The position numbers and the translations under genes were made by a program. From Heterostelium album PN500 (Eukaryota > Evosea > Eumycetozoa > Acytosteliales > Acytosteliaceae), in the NCBI RefSeq assembly GCF_000004825.1, contig NW_008805070.1:1302001-1366000 (forward strand): 64,000 bases of DNA. Reading direction: 5' to 3'. Below, one piece after another: positions 59,174 through 64,000 of the stretch (the stretch's first letter is position 1; each line of letters begins with the position of its first letter). The notes beneath the pieces are model-generated. The model saw nothing but the letters and a program-made list of their open reading frames with translations. It was not told the origin of the DNA and did no database searches.

Positions 59174-62100
59174 ATGATTAAATATCTATTTAATTTATAT
59201 TTATTTGTTATAATAATAAATGGAATAGATGCTGGAGGTATGTAGTTATTATCCTAATTTGAATGTACCTTTATATAAATAAATATTGAATCGAAATTCT
59301 TTTAAACTAGCTACCCCAGAGCTCTCTGGTGTAACTAGAGATGGAGATATATTATCGATTTTAGGAGCTAATTTAGGTACTCCAAGCAGTATCACGGGAA
59401 TAAGGTGTATCAACCCTCTCCCTATACATACCACATCAATACAATGTACTATTCAGTCACCACCTGGAACTTACTCCATTCAAGTTACAGTGGATGGTGT
59501 TACATCAACCCCACTCAGAATTCTACTAACCGGCTATGCCTTCTTGAGCGGTATTCCAACCCTAGTTTCTAAAGAAAGCAGCGTTATTACCCTATCTGGT
59601 GACAATATTGATCGCACAGCTGTCATTTCTGCAAATGCAGTATCTTTAGGAGCTCTTACTCCAATAAACTCCACCGCTTTCTCTGTGACTTTACCTGGAA
59701 CCTCCGCTTCGAATCAAAAAATATTTTATACAATCACCAATAATGCTCTACCTTCAATTGAAAATACTCTTGACTATTCTACATATACGGGTTTGTTACA
59801 AAAGATTTAACTGATGTTTTAATATAATAGTTAACAACTAACTCTAGTTGGTCTTTATAGATTTTCAAATTAGAAACTTTATACAAAACGGATCATCAAT
59901 TGTTCTCTATGGATCTTACTTCGATTTATATTCAACTATTAGTATTAAAGTTGGAGCAGCTTCAATGGTTGCGCAATGCAATCCTACCATGTGTACTATT
60001 GAATGCGAACCTAATGTATCCAATGGTCTATTTCAAATCAAATCATTGCCAAATGGATATTCTATAACTGTATTTCCTAGTACTTTTTGGTGTAAGTTTT
60101 ATAAAATACTTTTAATAAATTTCCTTAGTTTTAATATTCATTGTTATTCTATAAATAGCTCCTGTCATTTTTAACTCCACATTGCCACCAATCGATATTA
60201 ATAATCCATATCCAGTGGGTATCCTATTTGTCGAGGATCTAGCTTTTGAGGTATATATCAATGGCTATATCCTCACTATTCCTTCAAGAATCGGCTATAC
60301 CTACTATCTTGCAAACTTTCCAAGATGGGTAGGAGATTTTTTATTATCTATTAAAGTTCCCAGTTTGAATCTTGAATCCGCCCCATATACATTATCGTTT
60401 AAAGCGCCTATAATAACGGAATGTTACGAGACCAATGGTACATTGGTAGTAAAAGGAAGCTACCTCGGACAAAATAACATTGCAGAATATCCCTCTGAAC
60501 GTGTTGTTATTCCATATATCTACGGTCTGTCAACCAGTGCACTTAGTCCTAGTAACTCTGGAAACAAAGATATTTTTTCATCATTCATTGTGGATCTTCC
60601 ATTGGATTCAAGAACTGGTGTGGCCAGTATTTCAATTGAAGGAAAAGTGACAACCCTTAACACTGTTTATATTACACCTGTCGTTGAATCCATAACTCTA
60701 CCTCCAGTGTCAGGTGGTAATTTCACAATCACCGGAAAGTATTTAAATCCAATTTCAATGTCTGGCGATACGGTTTTGATTGCTTACTATGGTGAGAAAA
60801 TCAGTCCAATTGCACTGATTAATAATGCATACCCGTATAAACTTGTTGTCACTGTACCCAGCGGCTCAGGTTCAACAAAACTAACTCTCGACAATGGTGC
60901 AAGAAATATCTCTTTCAATGTACCTTACCAAAATCCAATTATCAATACTGTATCATCCACCTACTACGGTACTCCATCAAAGGTAACCATTTTTGGATCT
61001 AGTTTTGGATTCTATGAACCATTTGCAGTCTCCATTGGAGGGGCTCCCTGCACCAATGTAGAAATCGATACTATTGGAACTAAGATCATTTGTAACTTTG
61101 CATCAAACGTAGATAGCAATGGTTCATCATTGGCGGTGAATGTTACTGTTTATGGAATTTCAACTGTAGAGAATAAATTTATTTATAATCCGAATCCTAC
61201 TGATTGTTTAGGATGTGTTAAACAGAATGGAGAATGTTTAAATGGATATTGTAAATGCAAAGATGGATTTACCGGTACCAATTGCAGCATTAAAGTTAAT
61301 ACAGGAAATCAATTGACACCAGTAATTGATTTGCCACAACCAAAGAGTGATACAGTTACAATTGTCCTTGGTTCAGTAGAGAAGAATATTCAATTCAATA
61401 TTTCAATTGACTCAATCACTGAGAAGAATCAATTGGGCGTAACAGTCAAATCATATCAATTTTCAGATATCAAATGGACATTAGAATCAACTAATTCCAA
61501 TTTAACATACAACTACAGAGGTAAATTTGATGCAGATACTAAATTGGCAATTGGTGTGGAAACAACAGTTTTCATAAATCAAACAGAATACAATTTTGAA
61601 GGTGATATATTCACAGTTCAAAACAATTCGATGAAATATGTCATCACAGTTACAAATTGGTCGTTTGCTGATAAACTTAATAATTTGGAACTTACATTCT
61701 TGTCAAAGGCAGACAATTCTAAATCGGTGTGTGGAGATGATGTTCAAGCCAGAGTTGGAGGAACATCAAGCAACAGTCTTAAATCATTGAGAACAATGGA
61801 GATTGTTCAAGGTGATATCATTTTGAATGCATTTTTCTCTGATAGAATGTTGGTCGATGGTAGAATTACATACAGTAAAGTTTCACAACCCGAAACCGAT
61901 AGCTCAACAACAGGATCACTCTTTGTAAGGACAACCATGTCTATTCCCTATTTCGATAGAAATGCAGTACTAGACCCAAGTTTCAGTGCACTACTGGTCA
62001 CTGATGACACTAAATGTTCGACATCCGATAAAGAAAACAAATGGAAACTACCAGTTATAGTGGTTTGTAGTGTTGTAGGTGCGGCTCTATTAATTGGATG

Positions 62101-62176
62101 TATAGTAGGTTTACAAAAGAAATTAAGATATAAAATTAGAATAGTAGGATCTAAAATGAAGAAAATCAATCAATAA
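59174..62176 (+). CDS. TIG-EGF surface protein (ComC/Tgr-like), intact paralogue
   Basis: Four exons (59174-59237, 59311-59790, 59861-60091, 60159-62176) give about 930 residues. Exon 1 is a signal peptide (KYLFNLYLFVIIINGIDA). Repeated TIG domains fill most of the ectodomain (GDILSILGANLG, FTITGKYL, KVTIFGSSFG). An EGF module (CVKQNGECLNGYCKCKDGFTG) and a ComC-like beta-sandwich follow, then a membrane helix (WKLPVIVVCSVVGAALLIG) and a basic tail. It lacks the lectin domain of the upstream copy. Dictyostelium TIG/EGF proteins of the LagC, Tgr and ComC type mediate cell-cell adhesion, kin recognition and developmental signalling; which of these applies cannot be told. The 58451-58680 block of the upstream copy matches 61697-61926 at about 94%. 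Confidence 0.85.
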
Positions 62177-62384
62177 ATAAATAAACACGATTAAATTGTA
62201 TCTTTTTAAAAAAAAAAATTATATTATATTATACACTAAAAAAATTTATTTGATTTGTTTGTTTATAAAATATTTTATATTTGATGGCTAGTGTAATCAG
62301 ATCTTTGATTAACACTTGAACATGTTCCCCATTATTATATTTTTTTTGTTTTTGTTTTTTTTTTTTTTATATATAAATATTTTT

Positions 62385-63884
62385 TTAAACAGCCAAATCA
62401 GCATATCTCTTATCATCAAGGACTGGTTGCAACAAGGCCAATGGGGAGAGAGTTGAGGTGTCACCGACTTCGATGATGGACTTGAGAATGCTTGGTGAAA
62501 AACCACTGACCAAACCAACACCTTGCATGCTGGCATCTCCGACTGGGGTGGTTGTGTAGGCACCATTTACGTTCCAGTAAATGATTTGTGGGGCTTCATA
62601 ACCGGCTTCCTTGTATTGCTGGATCATAGCCTTGTGATTTGACTTGAACTTGGAGTCGGCAGAGTCAAACTGCATGTCAGAGATTACAAAGAGCTTCTTT
62701 GGCATGGCCGCTTGTGGGAGCTTGGCAGCCTTTGCCTTCTCTAAAATAATCTTAAAGACAGTGTTGAAATTGGTGCTTCCACCCCATGCCATACCCATGA
62801 TGTCCTTGACGCGCTCGTACAAGTTCTCTCCCTTGATGGTATGGAAGGTTGGTTGTTCGTGGAAGGTGATGACCAAATCCTTGAATGGAGCTTCGGTGAG
62901 TGAGGAAATCAAGAGTCCGAGGGCGACTGAGACTTCCATTGGACGACCACTCATACTACCGGATACGTCGGAGAGCACAATACAATCACGGAGACTTCCG
63001 AGCTTGGCAGTTTCCTGAACCAAGACCTTCCATTGACCCTCGAGAATCTCGTCGACCTTGGATGCACTGAAGTAGGAGGCTACGATTTCGTGTGGGAACA
63101 ATTGCTTGGCGTTGACCTTGGTCTCACCCTTGGCCAATGAATCGGTGTACTTCTTGAACAACTCTGGTTCGTGACGCTCGAAAGCAACACGTTGCAACTT
63201 CATGCAACGCGATGGAACCTTGCTGAAATCGATCTTGTCCCATTGACCCTGTGACATGTAGCTCTCGGTGATCTTGATCTGCTTACGCAATGGAGCTAAG
63301 AAGCGCTTTCTATACTCGGCTTTAGCAGTATGACGATTCACACCCAACAGAAGGGCCAACTTCTTGGCAGCCTTTGAAGCGACATCTTCGGCATGTCCTT
63401 CAGTTGGAGCCCACTTTGCGGCAAGTGAGACGGTGGCCTTTGGATTGGCTTGGATATCGGCGGCATCACGCTTCAATTGTTGGACAAACATCTCCAAGGC
63501 CTTTGGCTCCAAGCTGGTTCCAATCAGCTTGCTGACGTCCTTCCATGAACCAAAGAATGGAATTTGCGAGAAGTTCTTCTCGATGGTCGATTGGTGGTGC
63601 TCTTGGAGCCAGAGAATAGATTGGTGGAAGATTTCACGTTCACCCTTACCACCACGGCAATCACGATTGTAAAAGACGATCTTTACGGTGTCGATTGGTG
63701 ACTGAGCCCATGAAGCCTTCAAGAGGGCATGCAATTGTTCGGTGGCAATACCACGAGCAGTTAAATAGAAAAGATCAACACGAGCATCACCAGTTGTATT
63801 GTAAGCAGCGGATCCCTTAGCGTTGGCTACCTTTGTTACCTTCTTGTGCTTATACTTCTTGGCAATCTTGACAGCTGATGACAT
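62385..63884 (-). CDS. DUF2828-type vWA protein
   Basis: A single exon encodes 499 residues, a usual length for the family. The N-terminus is basic (KIAKKYKHKK). The DUF2828 core includes RDCRGGKGEREIF and WKDVSKLIG. The C-terminal part is a von Willebrand A-like domain with the metal-ion site DVSGSMSG, followed by GLLISSL and WGGSTNF. Similar proteins occur in plants, fungi, amoebae and giant viruses, and their function is not established; RNA or ribosome association is a guess. Codon usage is GC-rich and consistent with high expression. The ATG at 63884 is followed by the conserved start. Confidence 0.9.
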   Translation of the reverse strand: MSSAVKIAKKYKHKKVTKVANAKGSAAYNTTGDARVDLFYLTARGIATEQLHALLKASWAQSPIDTVKIVFYNRDCRGGKGEREIFHQSILWLQEHHQSTIEKNFSQIPFFGSWKDVSKLIGTSLEPKALEMFVQQLKRDAADIQANPKATVSLAAKWAPTEGHAEDVASKAAKKLALLLGVNRHTAKAEYRKRFLAPLRKQIKITESYMSQGQWDKIDFSKVPSRCMKLQRVAFERHEPELFKKYTDSLAKGETKVNAKQLFPHEIVASYFSASKVDEILEGQWKVLVQETAKLGSLRDCIVLSDVSGSMSGRPMEVSVALGLLISSLTEAPFKDLVITFHEQPTFHTIKGENLYERVKDIMGMAWGGSTNFNTVFKIILEKAKAAKLPQAAMPKKLFVISDMQFDSADSKFKSNHKAMIQQYKEAGYEAPQIIYWNVNGAYTTTPVGDASMQGVGLVSGFSPSILKSIIEVGDTSTLSPLALLQPVLDDKRYADLAV

Positions 63885-64000
63885 CTTTATATTGACTTGT
63901 TGTTTTATTAAAAAAAACTAAACTTTAAAACTATTAAACTAAATTAAAACTATGATTGTGATAATTGTAACTATATCTGTGTATATATGAAAAAATAACA
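63885..64000. other. Promoter of the vWA gene (window edge)
   Basis: AT-rich 5' flank of the minus-strand DUF2828 gene, reaching the right edge of the window. No element was recognised. Confidence 0.5.

Noticed and set aside
62644-63672. Two plus-strand frames over the vWA gene
   Set aside because: They are antisense to a GC-rich, well-conserved coding exon and match no family.
1-64000. Transposons, LTR elements, CRISPR arrays
   Set aside because: No reverse transcriptase, transposase, integrase or capsid-like frame, no long terminal repeats and no regularly spaced repeats were seen.

Overview
The window is nuclear DNA of a social amoeba (Dictyostelia). The signs are very AT-rich intergenic DNA with long A and T runs, short GT-AG introns of roughly 60-400 nt, TAA-dominated stops, long Asn, Gln and Ser tracts inside coding exons, and families typical of the group: F-box/FNIP repeat genes, B-box genes, TIG/EGF cell-surface genes and a PKBR1-type kinase. 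The species cannot be fixed from the sequence alone. No CRISPR array, operon, tRNA, rRNA or recognisable transposon was found. Exon coordinates were worked out by hand from reading frame, splice signals and family alignment, and may be off by a base in places.

Left part (1-24.6 kb): an unidentified gene end and an FNIP-like remnant; a rhomboid protease; mitochondrial ribosomal protein L30; ribosomal protein eS17 with an ATG-only first exon; a sucrose-transporter-like MFS protein; a 4 kb gene-free stretch; the PKBR1 kinase (pkgB); a 3.1 kb gene-free stretch; myo-inositol oxygenase; a small membrane protein; TVP23; a PRL-type (PTP4A) prenylated phosphatase; and a DHHC palmitoyltransferase.

Middle part (24.7-45.3 kb): a B-box protein; an F-box-like protein; a Tom1-type VHS/GAT sorting adaptor; a Misato/DML1 homologue; a START-domain protein; a TIG-domain transcription factor with a possible STAT/CudA-like core; a DH-PH RhoGEF with a 7-codon exon; and an F-box/FNIP gene followed by a decayed tandem copy.

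Right part (45.3-64 kb): a PHO80-like cyclin; a sterol desaturase/fatty-acid hydroxylase family enzyme; a WD40 protein with an extraordinary His-rich N-terminal half; an STK19 homologue recovered over five exons; a secreted WAP-domain peptide; two tandem ComC/Tgr-like cell-surface genes, the first with two frame breaks; and a DUF2828-type vWA protein.

Functionally the genes are a mixture and there is no obvious pathway cluster. Signalling and membrane traffic recur (PKBR1, RhoGEF, PRL, DHHC, TVP23, Tom1, START). The two TIG/EGF surface genes form the only clear functional pair. No wholly new system stands out. The best leads are the His-rich WD40 protein, the homogenised surface-gene pair and several intergenic hairpins.
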